Part shown: positions 37,415-45,877 of the stretch, in pieces | How the letters are laid out: each line of letters begins with the position of its first letter | How positions within the stretch are numbered: position 1 is the first letter of the stretch | Assembly (NCBI RefSeq): GCF_008806775.1 | Contig: NZ_WAEM01000002.1 | Span: 682,001 to 746,000 of the forward strand | Direction: 5' to 3' | Length of the DNA: 64,000 nt | From: Flavobacterium luteum | GTDB lineage: Bacteria > Bacteroidota > Bacteroidia > Flavobacteriales > Flavobacteriaceae | Made by a program: the position numbers and the translations under genes | The notes under the pieces: generated by a model | Database searches by the model: none | What the model was told of the DNA's origin: nothing | The model's input: the letters and a program-made list of their open reading frames with translations, nothing else

Positions 37415-38910
37415 TCGTTTATTTGTTCTATAGCTAATAAATCAACAATAGTTCTATCATTGCTCAGTCTGGGTATTTTATTTTGCCCTCCTAATTTTCC
37501 TATCGATTTCATATAATCCTGAAAACCATTTTTAACGACTTTTGATATAACTAATCTCCTAAGCACTTTACCAACGATCAAATCATCATAATATACGTTT
37601 TGTTTTCGCATGGCTGTATTAATTGATTCTTCAAATGCTGTTAAATTTTCTGGCTCGTTTTCAAATTCTATAAACCATTCGTGATAAGGCAAGCCTGCAT
37701 TTGGAGTAATTTGTGGCGCCACTGTAAATTCATTTATTCGTATTGAAGTTCCTATTATTGCCTCTTGTAAAGCACTTTCTACTTCTTTACCTATAACATG
37801 TTCTCCAAAAGCAGAAATAAAATGTTTTATTCGTCCGGAAACTATAACTCTATACGGTTTTAAACAAGTAAACTGAACGGTATCGCCAATATTATAGGCC
37901 CACAAACCTGCATTTGTAGAAATTATCAATACATAATTTATACCCATTTCTACTTCGCCAATAGTGTATCTCTTCGGATTTTGTGATGAGAACTCTTCTA
38001 CTTTTATAAATTCATAGAAAATTCCTGAATTCAAGAGCAACAGCATTCCTTTTTCTTTTTGTGAATCTTGATACGCAAAAAAACCTTCCGAAGCGGGAAA
38101 TAATTCTATACTATCAACCTTTCTACCAATCAAATTTTCGAATTTGGCGCGATACGGTTCATAGTTTACACCTCCGTAAATAAATAAATTGAAGTTTTTA
38201 AATATTTCTCCAACAGGTTTAAGCCCTTTTTCCTGTAACTTCTCAAAATACATCTGAACCCAAGACGGAATTCCAGAAATCACAGTCATGTTTTCGTTAA
38301 AAGTTTCTTCAACAATAGCATTAACCTTAGTTTCCCAATCTTCAATACAATTGGTTTCCCATGTTGGCATTCGGTTTTTTTGTAAATATTTCGGAACAAA
38401 GTGTGCAACTATTCCTGATAATCTTCCTAAATGTATTCCGTTTTTTTCTTCTAGAATTGGACTCCCTTGCAGGAAAATCATTTTTCCGTTTACAAAATCA
38501 GCTTTTCCTGTTTCGTGAATATAATGTAAAATAGCATTTCGTGCCGCTTCAATATGAAATGGCATTGAGTCGGCTGTTAGTGGAATATATTTTGCTCCAG
38601 ATGTGGTTCCCGAGGTTTTTGCAAAATACAATGGTTTTCCTTTCCATAGAACGTTAGCTTCTCCTTTTACAACTCTATCAACATAGGGTTTTATAGCTTC
38701 ATAATCCCTTACGGGAACTGCATTTGCAAAATCATCAAAAGTTGAAATTTGATTAAAATTATGGTCAATACCAAAATGAGTGTTTTTTGCTTCACGAATT
38801 AATTTTTCAAAAACTTTTTGTTGAGTTTCTATTGGATTTTGAACCCAATTTTGGGTTTTATTGTAGATTATATTTGCAAAAACTTTTGCTGCAATCGTTT
38901 TTAAAGACAT
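37411..38910 (-). CDS. GH3 auxin-responsive promoter family protein (acyl-adenylate/amido synthetase-like)
   Basis: A 499-residue protein of the GH3 family common in Bacteroidetes. Motifs are FAKTSGTTSGAKYIP near residue 94 (ATP/AMP binding), IYGGVNYEPYRAKFENL, and LFPASEGFFAYQD near 270. The C-terminal lobe carries VSGRIKHFISAFGEHVIGKE near 345. Plant members conjugate amino acids to acyl acids through an adenylate; bacterial substrates are not known. It lies between the M23 peptidase gene (six bases) and the carboxypeptidase-like gene (four-base overlap), so it is co-transcribed with envelope genes. No signal peptide; cytosolic. Confidence 0.88.
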   Translation of the reverse strand: MSLKTIAAKVFANIIYNKTQNWVQNPIETQQKVFEKLIREAKNTHFGIDHNFNQISTFDDFANAVPVRDYEAIKPYVDRVVKGEANVLWKGKPLYFAKTSGTTSGAKYIPLTADSMPFHIEAARNAILHYIHETGKADFVNGKMIFLQGSPILEEKNGIHLGRLSGIVAHFVPKYLQKNRMPTWETNCIEDWETKVNAIVEETFNENMTVISGIPSWVQMYFEKLQEKGLKPVGEIFKNFNLFIYGGVNYEPYRAKFENLIGRKVDSIELFPASEGFFAYQDSQKEKGMLLLLNSGIFYEFIKVEEFSSQNPKRYTIGEVEMGINYVLIISTNAGLWAYNIGDTVQFTCLKPYRVIVSGRIKHFISAFGEHVIGKEVESALQEAIIGTSIRINEFTVAPQITPNAGLPYHEWFIEFENEPENLTAFEESINTAMRKQNVYYDDLIVGKVLRRLVISKVVKNGFQDYMKSIGKLGGQNKIPRLSNDRTIVDLLAIEQINE

Positions 38911-38916
38911 AATTAA

Positions 38917-39786
38917 TTATTCAAATTCAATAAATTGCTTCGGATCAATAGGATATCCGTCTTTCCAAAGTTCAAAATGCAAATGCGTTCCTGTAGATTC
39001 TTTTCCTGTCGAACCCGCCAAAGCTATAACTTCTCCTGTTTTTACAACATCTCCTTGAGATTTCGATAAAGAAGCAACATCTTTATAAACTGAAATAAAA
39101 CCGTTATTATGTCGCAAAATAATTATATTGCCTGATGAAGGTGACCAATCTGCAAAAATAATCGTACCGTTCAAGATAGCTTTAATTGGAGTATCTTTTG
39201 TTAAAGCAATATCTATTGCAAAATGTTTGTTTTTCAAACTAAATTTTTCCGTAATTGACCCTTTAACGGGTGGAAATAGTAAAATACTTTCTTTTGATTG
39301 TGCCTTTTCAAAAAGATTGTATTTGTCTTCTTTTGCTACTTGTTCCCGTAATTTTAAATCGGCATCAGATGGTTTTAAATCTTGTTCCTCTGAAACCTCA
39401 ACTTTAGAAGCTAAAATAGAATCTTTATTTAGTTTGGCATAATCTAAATCGCCAATTAACACTTTTTTAATTGAGGCTATATAGGCTTCATTATTCTTTA
39501 TAGACAATGCTAGAGAGTCGGATTTTAAAGCCAATTCGGTTGCCTCTTTTTTTAATTGATTGGAGGCATAACCCGGAATGTATTCTCTTAAAGGTGTAAA
39601 AGCAATGATATAGGTAGTAATAAATATGATTAAAATAGCTCCAACGGTTGCCACAACAAAAACATTCATTAACGTTAATTTTAAAGAAAAAATTTCCTCA
39701 AATGTATCTTCATTCAAAATAACCAAACGGTTTTTTGTAAAAAGTTTCTTCTTTAATATTTGTCTTTTGAGCCGTTTTTCGGACAT
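38917..39786 (-). CDS. M23 family metallopeptidase, membrane-anchored
   Basis: A 289-residue protein with one membrane helix near residues 38-60 (VFVVATVGAILIIFITTYII) and a short coiled-coil-like stretch. The C-terminal LytM/M23 domain runs from about 170. Zinc ligands are visible as HFAIDIAL (HxxxD) and HLHFELW (HxH), so the peptidase should be active. Such proteins cleave peptide cross-links in peptidoglycan from the periplasmic side of the inner membrane. It is the first gene of the minus-strand run that continues to rfbD, and a promoter on the reverse strand is visible at 39804-39811. Confidence 0.9.
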   Translation of the reverse strand: MSEKRLKRQILKKKLFTKNRLVILNEDTFEEIFSLKLTLMNVFVVATVGAILIIFITTYIIAFTPLREYIPGYASNQLKKEATELALKSDSLALSIKNNEAYIASIKKVLIGDLDYAKLNKDSILASKVEVSEEQDLKPSDADLKLREQVAKEDKYNLFEKAQSKESILLFPPVKGSITEKFSLKNKHFAIDIALTKDTPIKAILNGTIIFADWSPSSGNIIILRHNNGFISVYKDVASLSKSQGDVVKTGEVIALAGSTGKESTGTHLHFELWKDGYPIDPKQFIEFE

Positions 39787-39803
39787 GTTTTTGATTTGTT
39801 CTA

Positions 39804-39811
39804 CAAATATA
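39804..39811 (-). promoter_or_regulatory. putative -7 element for the M23-GH3-wzz-rfb run
   Basis: The reverse strand reads TATATTTG here, a match to TAnnTTTG, about 20 bases before the M23 start codon. No clear -33 TTTG was found, so this is tentative. Confidence 0.4.
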
Positions 39812-39853
39812 TAAATTTATAGTAGTTTTATGATTGATATGTTTTTTTGTTAT

Positions 39854-39861
39854 TATCTTTG
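39854..39861 (+). promoter_or_regulatory. putative -7 element of the tatA promoter
   Basis: TATCTTTG fits the Bacteroidetes TAnnTTTG box and lies 24 bases before the tatA ATG. An ATTG about 18 bases upstream may serve as the -33 element. Confidence 0.55.
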
Positions 39862-39885
39862 CTTTAACAAATAAATTTTAAAAAC

Positions 39886-40080
39886 ATGATTGCATCTGTA
39901 ATATTTTTAGGAGAAGTTGGTCCTATGCAAATTATACTTGTTTTGGCTATTATTCTACTTCTTTTTGGAGGCAAAAAAATCCCCGAATTAATGAAAGGAT
40001 TAGGAAGTGGTGTTAAAGAATTTAAAAACGCCGCCAAAGAAGATCAAACTGCTGACAAAAAAGACGAGACTAAAGAATAA
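39886..40080 (+). CDS. tatA: Sec-independent protein translocase TatA/TatE
   Basis: A 64-residue protein with one membrane helix (residues about 12-28, [20 protein letters not shown]). The FGGKKIPEL hinge that defines TatA/TatE is followed by an amphipathic helix ([17 protein letters not shown]) and a charged tail. TatA multimers form the pore of the twin-arginine translocase that exports folded proteins. It stands alone between divergent and convergent neighbours; tatC is not in the window. A TatA versus TatE assignment cannot be made from sequence. Confidence 0.92.
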   Translation: MIASVIFLGEVGPMQIILVLAIILLLFGGKKIPELMKGLGSGVKEFKNAAKEDQTADKKDETKE

Positions 40081-40097
40081 ATTATTAGTTTAGATTG

Positions 40098-40145
40098 AAA
40101 TTCCAACTTGCAAATTACGATCAATTTGCAAATTGGAATTTTTTG
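40098..40145. terminator. long bidirectional terminator between tatA and tex
   Basis: An almost perfect 19-bp stem (AAATTCCAA..TTGCAAATT paired with AATTTGCAA..TTGGAATTT) with a six-base loop and a T run follows tatA. The converging tex gene ends at 40149. Confidence 0.85.
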
Positions 40146-40148
40146 TTT

Positions 40149-42275
40149 TTAAACCACCATCGTCAACTGAATTCGCTTCCTATCCTCATCTAACTCGACT
40201 ACTTTTACCGTAACGTGTTGATGTAATTTTACCACTTCGTTTACATCGCTTACAAAACCGGCTTTAAGTTGCGAAATGTGCACTAAACCGCTTTCTTTAA
40301 TTCCAACATCGACAAAGCAACCAAAAGCCGTAATGTTGTTTACAATTCCAGGTAAAATCATTCCTGTCCTAAGGTCTTTAATCGTTTTTACATTAGAATC
40401 AAATTCAAAAACTTTAGCGGCTTTTCTTGGATCTAATCCTGGTTTTTCTAGTTCTTTAATAATGTCTTTCAATGTTAGTAAACCAATATCTGGAGTAACA
40501 TATTTTTCCGGCTGAATTAAAGCGGTTTTAGCTGTATTGGCAATTAAATCATGAACCGATGCTTTTAAATCTTTTGCCATCTTTTCAACAATTCCGTAGG
40601 CTTCAGGATGAACAGCAGAATTGTCTAAAGGGTTTTTTGGATTTGATATTCTTATAAAAGCCGCTCCTTGTTGATACGCTTTATCTCCTAAACGAGGCAC
40701 TTTTTTAAGTTGTTTTCTATCCTGAAAAGGACCATTTTCAGATCGGTATTGCACAATATTTTCAGCAAGCTTCTCGCCTATTCCGCTTACGTAGCTCAGT
40801 AAATGTTTACTTGCCGTATTAATGTTTATTCCAACTGAGTTTACACATCGAATAACTGTAGCGTCTAGTTCTTCTTTTAATTTTAATTGATCTACATCAT
40901 GCTGGTACTGCCCTACTCCTATAGCTTTCGGATCAATTTTTACTAATTCGGCTAAGGGATCTGATAGTCGCCTTCCTATAGAAACTGACCCGCGAACAGT
41001 AACATCATAATTCGGGAATTCTTCTCTTGCAATTTTTGATGCTGAATATACTGATGCGCCAGCTTCTGAAACTACAAAAACTTGAATTGGACTATCAAAT
41101 GCTATTTTCTTTATAAAAAATTCGGTTTCTCTACTGGCGGTTCCGTTGCCTATAGCAATTGCATCAATTTTATACGAATTTACCATAGATCGTATTTTTT
41201 TCATCGCCATAATATCTTCCTTTTGTGGCGCATGCGGATATATGGTTTCGTTGTACAACAAATCGCCTTTCTCGTCTAAACAGACTACTTTACAGCCCGA
41301 ACGGAATCCAGGATCGATGGCTAAAATTCGTTTCTCACCTAAAGGCGGTGCTAACAATAATTGACCAAGATTTGTTGCAAAAACATGTATTGCCGTAGCA
41401 TCTGCTTTAGCTTTAGCCTCTTGTAATGTTTCATTAGCAATTGCAGGGTGAAGTAATCGTTTATAAGAGTCTTCAATAGCTAATTGAATATGTGAGAATG
41501 AGGGAGAGTTACCATTTTTTATGATAATTTCGTCTATCAAATCATACCCTTCATCGCTATCTACATCAATTTTTAGTTTCACGAAACCTTCGTTTTCTGC
41601 ACGAAGCATGGCTAGCAATCGATGTGATGGAGCTTTGCTTAAATTTTCGGACCAATCGAAATATTGAGAATATTTTTGCGCTCCTTCGTCTTCAGCTTTG
41701 TTTTTTACAACTTTTGTTTCAATATTGGCTTTACGTTGATACAATCTTCTTAATTGCTTTCGAACATAAATATTTTCGTTAATCCATTCAGCAATAATGT
41801 CTCTAGCGCCCTGTAAAGCTACATCTTCGTTTTGCACTTTTTCATTCAAATATTTAGACGAAATAAAATCAACATCGTCATTATTTTGAGCCATTATAAT
41901 CTTTGCTAAAGGCTCTAATCCGTTTTCACGAGCTACATCGGCGCGTGTTTTTTTCTTCTTTTTATAAGGTAAATAAATGTCTTCTAACTCTTGCAAATCG
42001 AAGCATTCGGTAATTTTTTTAGACAAATCTGGTGTTAATTGTCCTTGCTCGTCTATAGTTTTTAAAATGCTTTCTTTTCGTTTTACAATTTCATCATATT
42101 GTTTAGAAAGTTTTGCAATTTGTTCAATTTGAACCTCGTCGAGATTGCCTGTAGTGTCTTTTCTGTATCGAGAAATAAACGGAATGGTACAATCTTCCGA
42201 AAGTAATTGTACTGTGTTTTTAATGTTTATTGCAGCTGTTTGAACAGTTTTGGATATGAATTGTATGTTGGTCAT
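40149..42275 (-). CDS. tex: Tex family S1 RNA-binding transcription accessory protein
   Basis: A 708-residue protein with the Tex layout. It has a helical N-terminal region (IPFISRYRKDTTGNLDEVQ, residues 32-50; LPYKKKKKTRADVARENGLEPLA) and a YqgF/RNase H-like domain (ILAIDPGFRSGCKVVCLD, near 317). Helix-hairpin-helix motifs follow near 500 (YVSGIGEKLAENIV), and a C-terminal S1 domain begins near 635 (GMILPGIVNNITAFGCFVDVG). Tex homologues bind nucleic acid and affect transcription. Its ATG overlaps the stop of an upstream HTH gene by four bases. Length is slightly below typical Tex (about 770) but all domains are present. Confidence 0.95.
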   Translation of the reverse strand: MTNIQFISKTVQTAAINIKNTVQLLSEDCTIPFISRYRKDTTGNLDEVQIEQIAKLSKQYDEIVKRKESILKTIDEQGQLTPDLSKKITECFDLQELEDIYLPYKKKKKTRADVARENGLEPLAKIIMAQNNDDVDFISSKYLNEKVQNEDVALQGARDIIAEWINENIYVRKQLRRLYQRKANIETKVVKNKAEDEGAQKYSQYFDWSENLSKAPSHRLLAMLRAENEGFVKLKIDVDSDEGYDLIDEIIIKNGNSPSFSHIQLAIEDSYKRLLHPAIANETLQEAKAKADATAIHVFATNLGQLLLAPPLGEKRILAIDPGFRSGCKVVCLDEKGDLLYNETIYPHAPQKEDIMAMKKIRSMVNSYKIDAIAIGNGTASRETEFFIKKIAFDSPIQVFVVSEAGASVYSASKIAREEFPNYDVTVRGSVSIGRRLSDPLAELVKIDPKAIGVGQYQHDVDQLKLKEELDATVIRCVNSVGININTASKHLLSYVSGIGEKLAENIVQYRSENGPFQDRKQLKKVPRLGDKAYQQGAAFIRISNPKNPLDNSAVHPEAYGIVEKMAKDLKASVHDLIANTAKTALIQPEKYVTPDIGLLTLKDIIKELEKPGLDPRKAAKVFEFDSNVKTIKDLRTGMILPGIVNNITAFGCFVDVGIKESGLVHISQLKAGFVSDVNEVVKLHQHVTVKVVELDEDRKRIQLTMVV

Positions 42276-42844
42276 TTGGTTTGTCTCAAAAATTTTATTG
42301 GGTTTGGGTAAAAGTTTATAATATCATTTTTTTTAATTCTATTTGCAACGTATATTGAATATGAAATATTGAATAATAAAAGTAAAAAGTAGATTAGAAT
42401 AAAGTAAGATAAAATATATAAATGTTGAATTTTTCCAACAACTCCGATGATTAAAATTAAATTATTGAACAAAGAAAATAGAATTTGAAAATTTAAAATA
42501 TTTTTACCTTGGTTATTTACTTCAATAATACTGTCTCTTTTATTTAACCACAAAATAAGTGGTAAAATAATGTTTCCTAAAGGAATAATAATATTAGAAA
42601 TTATCGATAAATGAAAGAAAATTAAGTACGTTTTGTCTTCTTTTTCTCTATAATCTATCAATTCTTCTATATTTATTTTTAAAGCTTCACAAATTTGTTG
42701 TAAAGTATTTCCTCTTGGTTCATTTTCTTCTTTTTCAATTCGTTGTAATGTTCTTAAATTAATTTTTGCTAAGTCCGAAAGCACTTCTTGAGACATTCCT
42801 TTTTGCTTTCTAACTTTTGAAATTTTAGCTCCGATAGTTTCCAT
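42272..42844 (-). CDS. XRE-type HTH protein with C-terminal membrane segments
   Basis: A 190-residue protein. Residues 5-60 are an XRE/Cro helix-turn-helix (ISKVRKQKGMSQEVLSDLAKINLRTLQRIEKEENEP). The rest has three or four hydrophobic segments (LIFFHLSIISNIIIPLGNII; ILFSLFNNLILIIGVV; YILSYFILIYFLLLLFN) resembling a DUF4870-type region. A membrane-tethered regulator responding to an envelope signal is plausible but unproven. It overlaps tex by four bases, so tex is probably expressed with it. A 108-base gap separates it from the ATPase gene upstream. Confidence 0.8.
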   Translation of the reverse strand: METIGAKISKVRKQKGMSQEVLSDLAKINLRTLQRIEKEENEPRGNTLQQICEALKINIEELIDYREKEDKTYLIFFHLSIISNIIIPLGNIILPLILWLNKRDSIIEVNNQGKNILNFQILFSLFNNLILIIGVVGKIQHLYILSYFILIYFLLLLFNISYSIYVANRIKKNDIINFYPNPIKFLRQTK

Positions 42845-42952
42845 AATGTATTTATTAAAATTTCTTCAAAATTAGATTCATTACTTAATTTTATATTGCG
42901 GTTTATTTACGACTTTTTTACGGTATTGATATCTAGAATCTATTTATTAAGG

Positions 42953-44095
42953 TTAAGTTATGAAATCTAAATAATTTCCTTTGTTTATAACTTCAAAAGT
43001 AGCTTCTGGATAGGCTTTTGCAAAAGCAGTCGGAATTTTTGCTTTTCGGTTTTCGTTCCATTTGAATTCAAAACCACTTAATTTTCCGTTTTCTTCCTCT
43101 AGCCAATCTAATTCTTGTTGGTCATAAGTACGCCAAAAATAATTTGTAACTGTTTTTTGAGCATAATTTTGGTGTTTTATTCGCTCTGATGCTAAATAAT
43201 TTTCCCATAATGCTCCTACATCTGTTCTGGATTCTAATCGTGTGAAATTAGCAATTATTCCGTTTCTAATGCCATTATCATAAAAATACCATCGGTTGGA
43301 TTTTGTAATTTCTTTTCGCAAATTTCTACTAAATCCTGGTACTTTATAAATGACAAAAACCTTAGATAACAAGTCTAAATAACTTTCGACTGTGTTTTTT
43401 GAAATTCCTAATTGTCTGGCTAATTCCTGCAACGAAACTTCTTGACCAACTTGAAAAGCAATCAATTTTAATAAATCTAAAATTTTATTGGATTGTTTTA
43501 TTCCATCAAAAACAAGTATGTCTTTTAATAAATAGGAATTAATAATTTCTTTCAAATAACTAATTTTATCATTCCAATCTGGATATTGTTCTAATTCAGG
43601 ATAACTTCCAAAAAGCAACCGTTCTTCTAATTTACTAGTTGTTTCTTTATAATTTTCATAGTTAGCGAACTCTATTTGTGCCAACGGAAATAAATAAATC
43701 GTATTTTTTCTGCCTACTAATGGCTCGCCTAACTTATTCGACAAATCAAAAACAGATGATCCTGTAGCAATAATTTTTATACCATCGATGGAGTCAACAA
43801 TCAATTTTAAAATCAAACCTATATCTGGAATATTTTGCGCTTCATCAATTACTAATAGTTTTACATTTGATAAAAGACGGCTGTAATTAGTAATCGAACG
43901 CTCTTTTAATAAATTAGAATCTTCAACATCTTCTCCGTTTAGTTGTAAATAACTCTCTTTCGGAATTGTTGAAAGATAATTTTTTATTAATTCGGTTTTG
44001 CCAACTCGCCTTGCTCCTAACAAAATCAATACTTTGTTAGGAAGTAACTTTCGATGAAATTCAGCTAAAACTGCTCTTTTATAATAATTTGACAT
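42953..44095 (-). CDS. AAA-type ATPase with DUF4143 (archaeal-ATPase-like family)
   Basis: A 380-residue protein. MSNYYKRAVLAEFHRKLLPN begins at ATG 44095; the longer reading from 44152 adds a hydrophobic stretch not seen in the family and was rejected. The Walker A motif LGARRVGKTELI is near residue 23, and Walker B (LLVIDEAQNI) is near 77. A sensor region (IIATGSSVFDLS) follows, and the C-terminal DUF4143 part carries GISKNTVESYLDLLSKVFVIY (winged-helix-like) and WRTYDQQELDW. These proteins are scattered and often duplicated in Bacteroidetes and their function is unknown. Its leader holds a palindrome array (44142-44230). Confidence 0.88.
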   Translation of the reverse strand: MSNYYKRAVLAEFHRKLLPNKVLILLGARRVGKTELIKNYLSTIPKESYLQLNGEDVEDSNLLKERSITNYSRLLSNVKLLVIDEAQNIPDIGLILKLIVDSIDGIKIIATGSSVFDLSNKLGEPLVGRKNTIYLFPLAQIEFANYENYKETTSKLEERLLFGSYPELEQYPDWNDKISYLKEIINSYLLKDILVFDGIKQSNKILDLLKLIAFQVGQEVSLQELARQLGISKNTVESYLDLLSKVFVIYKVPGFSRNLRKEITKSNRWYFYDNGIRNGIIANFTRLESRTDVGALWENYLASERIKHQNYAQKTVTNYFWRTYDQQELDWLEEENGKLSGFEFKWNENRKAKIPTAFAKAYPEATFEVINKGNYLDFIT

Positions 44096-44141
44096 TTCAA
44101 TTCTTTTAGAATTACAATACAAATATAATAATAAAAATGTA

Positions 44142-44230
44142 AATTCAGTCAATATATTGACTGAATTAATGTAAATTTAGTCAGTTAACTGACCGAATTA
44201 ATGTAAATTCAGTCAATATTAATCCTGAAC
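44142..44230. promoter_or_regulatory. operator-like array of palindromes upstream of the AAA ATPase gene
   Basis: A perfect 26-bp palindrome at 44142-44167 has arms AATTCAGTCAATA/TATTGACTGAATT. A second palindrome with core GTCAGTTAACTGAC is centred exactly 32 bases further on. A third, decayed copy (AATTCAGTCAATA plus CTGAA) starts another 32 bases on and runs into the end of the cation exporter gene. The linker TTAATGTAA is repeated. Spacing of about three helical turns suits cooperative binding of a dimeric regulator; autoregulation is an inference. Confidence 0.7.
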
Positions 44231-45121
44231 AATAATATCTTTTGAGTCTTCTTTCTTAAATTCGGGTTGAATATTAATGTGGTTGATATGGAATTTTTCA
44301 AGCAAAACTAGTTCTATTTGATGAAGCAAATTATTGAATTCACTCATTTTAATATCGTTCGAACAATCTAAATGCGCTTCAAGATGTAATTCGCCGTCAT
44401 TTAAATGCCAAACATGTATATGATGCAACTTCCCTACTCCTGAAATTTTGTGCACTTCACTAACTATTTCTTTAATATTAATGTGATCTGGGGTAAAAAG
44501 CATCAGCATTTTTGTTGAAGTTCTAAGCAAATCTATTCCAACAAAAATCAAGTAAACTGCTATTAGAATAGTCATTACACTATCGACCCAAAACCATCCA
44601 AAATATTTCATCAACAACCCTCCAATTAAAACAGCAACAGATGCTAACATATCTGTAAACAAATGCAAATAAGCCGACTTCATATTGATGTTATGTTCAG
44701 AATCTTTTTTGAGAATGAGTGCTGAAACTCCGTTGAAAACGATTCCTAAAAAAGACAATCCTATTACTAAATTAGAACTAATAATAACCGGATTACTAAA
44801 ACGAATAATTGCTTCATAAATAAGGAAAATCGCTACTATAATTAAAGTTATCGAATTGACAAAAGCTGCAATAATTTCAGCACGTTTGTAACCAAAAGTT
44901 CTATTCTCATTGGCATCTTTCTTTGATAATCGATGTGCAAAAAGACTAAGCAGTAGAGAAATTACATCACTAAAATTATGCAAAGCATCTGATAATAACG
45001 CTAAACTTCCAGAAAGTATTCCGCCAATTACTTGAGAAACAGTAATTAAAATATTAAGAAAAATAGAAAAAATTAAATTTTTATCTTTTACTTCGTGGTT
45101 GTGGTTGTGTACATTAGACAA
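44219..45121 (-). CDS. cation diffusion facilitator (CDF) family transporter
   Basis: A 300-residue protein with a His-rich cytosolic N terminus (NVHNHNHEVKD) and six membrane helices. Both metal-site motifs of zinc CDFs are present: ALHNFSDV near residue 45 and YLHLFTDML near 151. The C-terminal cytosolic ferredoxin-like domain is GVGKLHHIHVWHLNDGELHLEAHLD near 225. Such proteins export Zn2+ (or Co2+, Cd2+) using the proton gradient. It overlaps an uncharacterised membrane protein gene by eight bases, and the pair follows rpiB. CzcD/ZitB-like rather than FieF-like by its HxxxD site, with moderate certainty. Confidence 0.92.
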   Translation of the reverse strand: MSNVHNHNHEVKDKNLIFSIFLNILITVSQVIGGILSGSLALLSDALHNFSDVISLLLSLFAHRLSKKDANENRTFGYKRAEIIAAFVNSITLIIVAIFLIYEAIIRFSNPVIISSNLVIGLSFLGIVFNGVSALILKKDSEHNINMKSAYLHLFTDMLASVAVLIGGLLMKYFGWFWVDSVMTILIAVYLIFVGIDLLRTSTKMLMLFTPDHINIKEIVSEVHKISGVGKLHHIHVWHLNDGELHLEAHLDCSNDIKMSEFNNLLHQIELVLLEKFHINHINIQPEFKKEDSKDIIVQD

Positions 45122-45455
45122 TGGAAAATGAAATTAAATTATATATTTTAAATCCTAAATCAATGTATAAATATCCAATAGGAATATTAAGAAAAAGTAA
45201 AAAAAGAGCGGTTAATATTGGTTTTCTGTAATCTTTGTTATTACTATAACTAATCAACAATTGAATTGCAAAAAAGGTGTTTACGAAGAAAGCACTTACC
45301 ATAAATAATAAAGAAAAATATATAGTTCCGTGATAATGTGTAATATGATAAAGTAATAAAATTATGCTTCCTATAAGAAAAGTAAAAAAAGCTACTCGCT
45401 TACCTATATAAATTTGATCTTTACAATCTTTAGAAAAAAAATCCATTTTTAACAA
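45114..45455 (-). CDS. small uncharacterised membrane protein
   Basis: A 113-residue protein with three or four hydrophobic segments (VAFFTFLIGSIILLLYHI, FSLLFMVSAFFVNTFFAIQLLI, ILTALFLLFLNIPIGYLYI) and a charged N terminus. I recognise no family. It overlaps the CDF exporter by eight bases and the rpiB end by seven, so the three form one unit; a role with the exporter is conceivable only from position. Codon use looks like that of the neighbours. Confidence 0.65.
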   Translation of the reverse strand: MLKMDFFSKDCKDQIYIGKRVAFFTFLIGSIILLLYHITHYHGTIYFSLLFMVSAFFVNTFFAIQLLISYSNNKDYRKPILTALFLLFLNIPIGYLYIDLGFKIYNLISFSIV

Positions 45456-45877
45456 CTTATTTTATTTACCCGAATTGCATGTCTTCCGCCCTCAAAAGCA
45501 GTATTTAAAAACGTTTCCACCATTTCAACCGCCTGAGGAATCGATGTAAAACGTGCAGGAATGCTAATTATATTTGCATCATTATGTAAACGCGCTAATT
45601 CGGCAATTTCTTTTGTCCAACATAAAGCAGCGCGCACTTTAGGATGTTTGTTTACCGTCATGGCTATCCCGTTTCCGCTTCCGCAAATTACTATACCAAA
45701 ATCTACTTTCCCTTCTGAAACATCATTTGCAACAGGATGTCCAAAATCAGGATAATCAACACTATCTACAGTATCAGTTCCGTAATTTGTTATTTCGTAT
45801 CCTTTTACCTTTAGCATATTTACAATAGCTATTTTATAATCTGGACCAGCATGATCGTTTCCTATAGCGATTTTCAT
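45449..45877 (-). CDS. rpiB: ribose-5-phosphate isomerase B
   Basis: A 142-residue RpiB/LacA/LacB-fold protein. MKIAIGNDHAGPDYK (residues 1-15) carries the substrate-binding D-H-A motif. VICGSGNGIAMTVNK near 66 holds the catalytic cysteine region, and RAALCWTKEIAELARLHND is also conserved. It interconverts ribose-5-phosphate and ribulose-5-phosphate in the pentose phosphate pathway. It is the first gene of a minus-strand unit with a small membrane protein and a CDF exporter, and its start faces a 670-base gene-free stretch. Confidence 0.95.
   Translation of the reverse strand: MKIAIGNDHAGPDYKIAIVNMLKVKGYEITNYGTDTVDSVDYPDFGHPVANDVSEGKVDFGIVICGSGNGIAMTVNKHPKVRAALCWTKEIAELARLHNDANIISIPARFTSIPQAVEMVETFLNTAFEGGRHAIRVNKISC

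Noticed and set aside
44096-44152. Upstream ATG extending the DUF4143 ATPase by 19 residues
   Set aside because: It adds a hydrophobic stretch not typical of the family and reads into the palindrome array; ATG 44095 starts at the conserved region.
44142-44230. Possible short CRISPR array
   Set aside because: Only two and a half palindromic copies with identical linkers instead of unique spacers, and no cas gene in the window.
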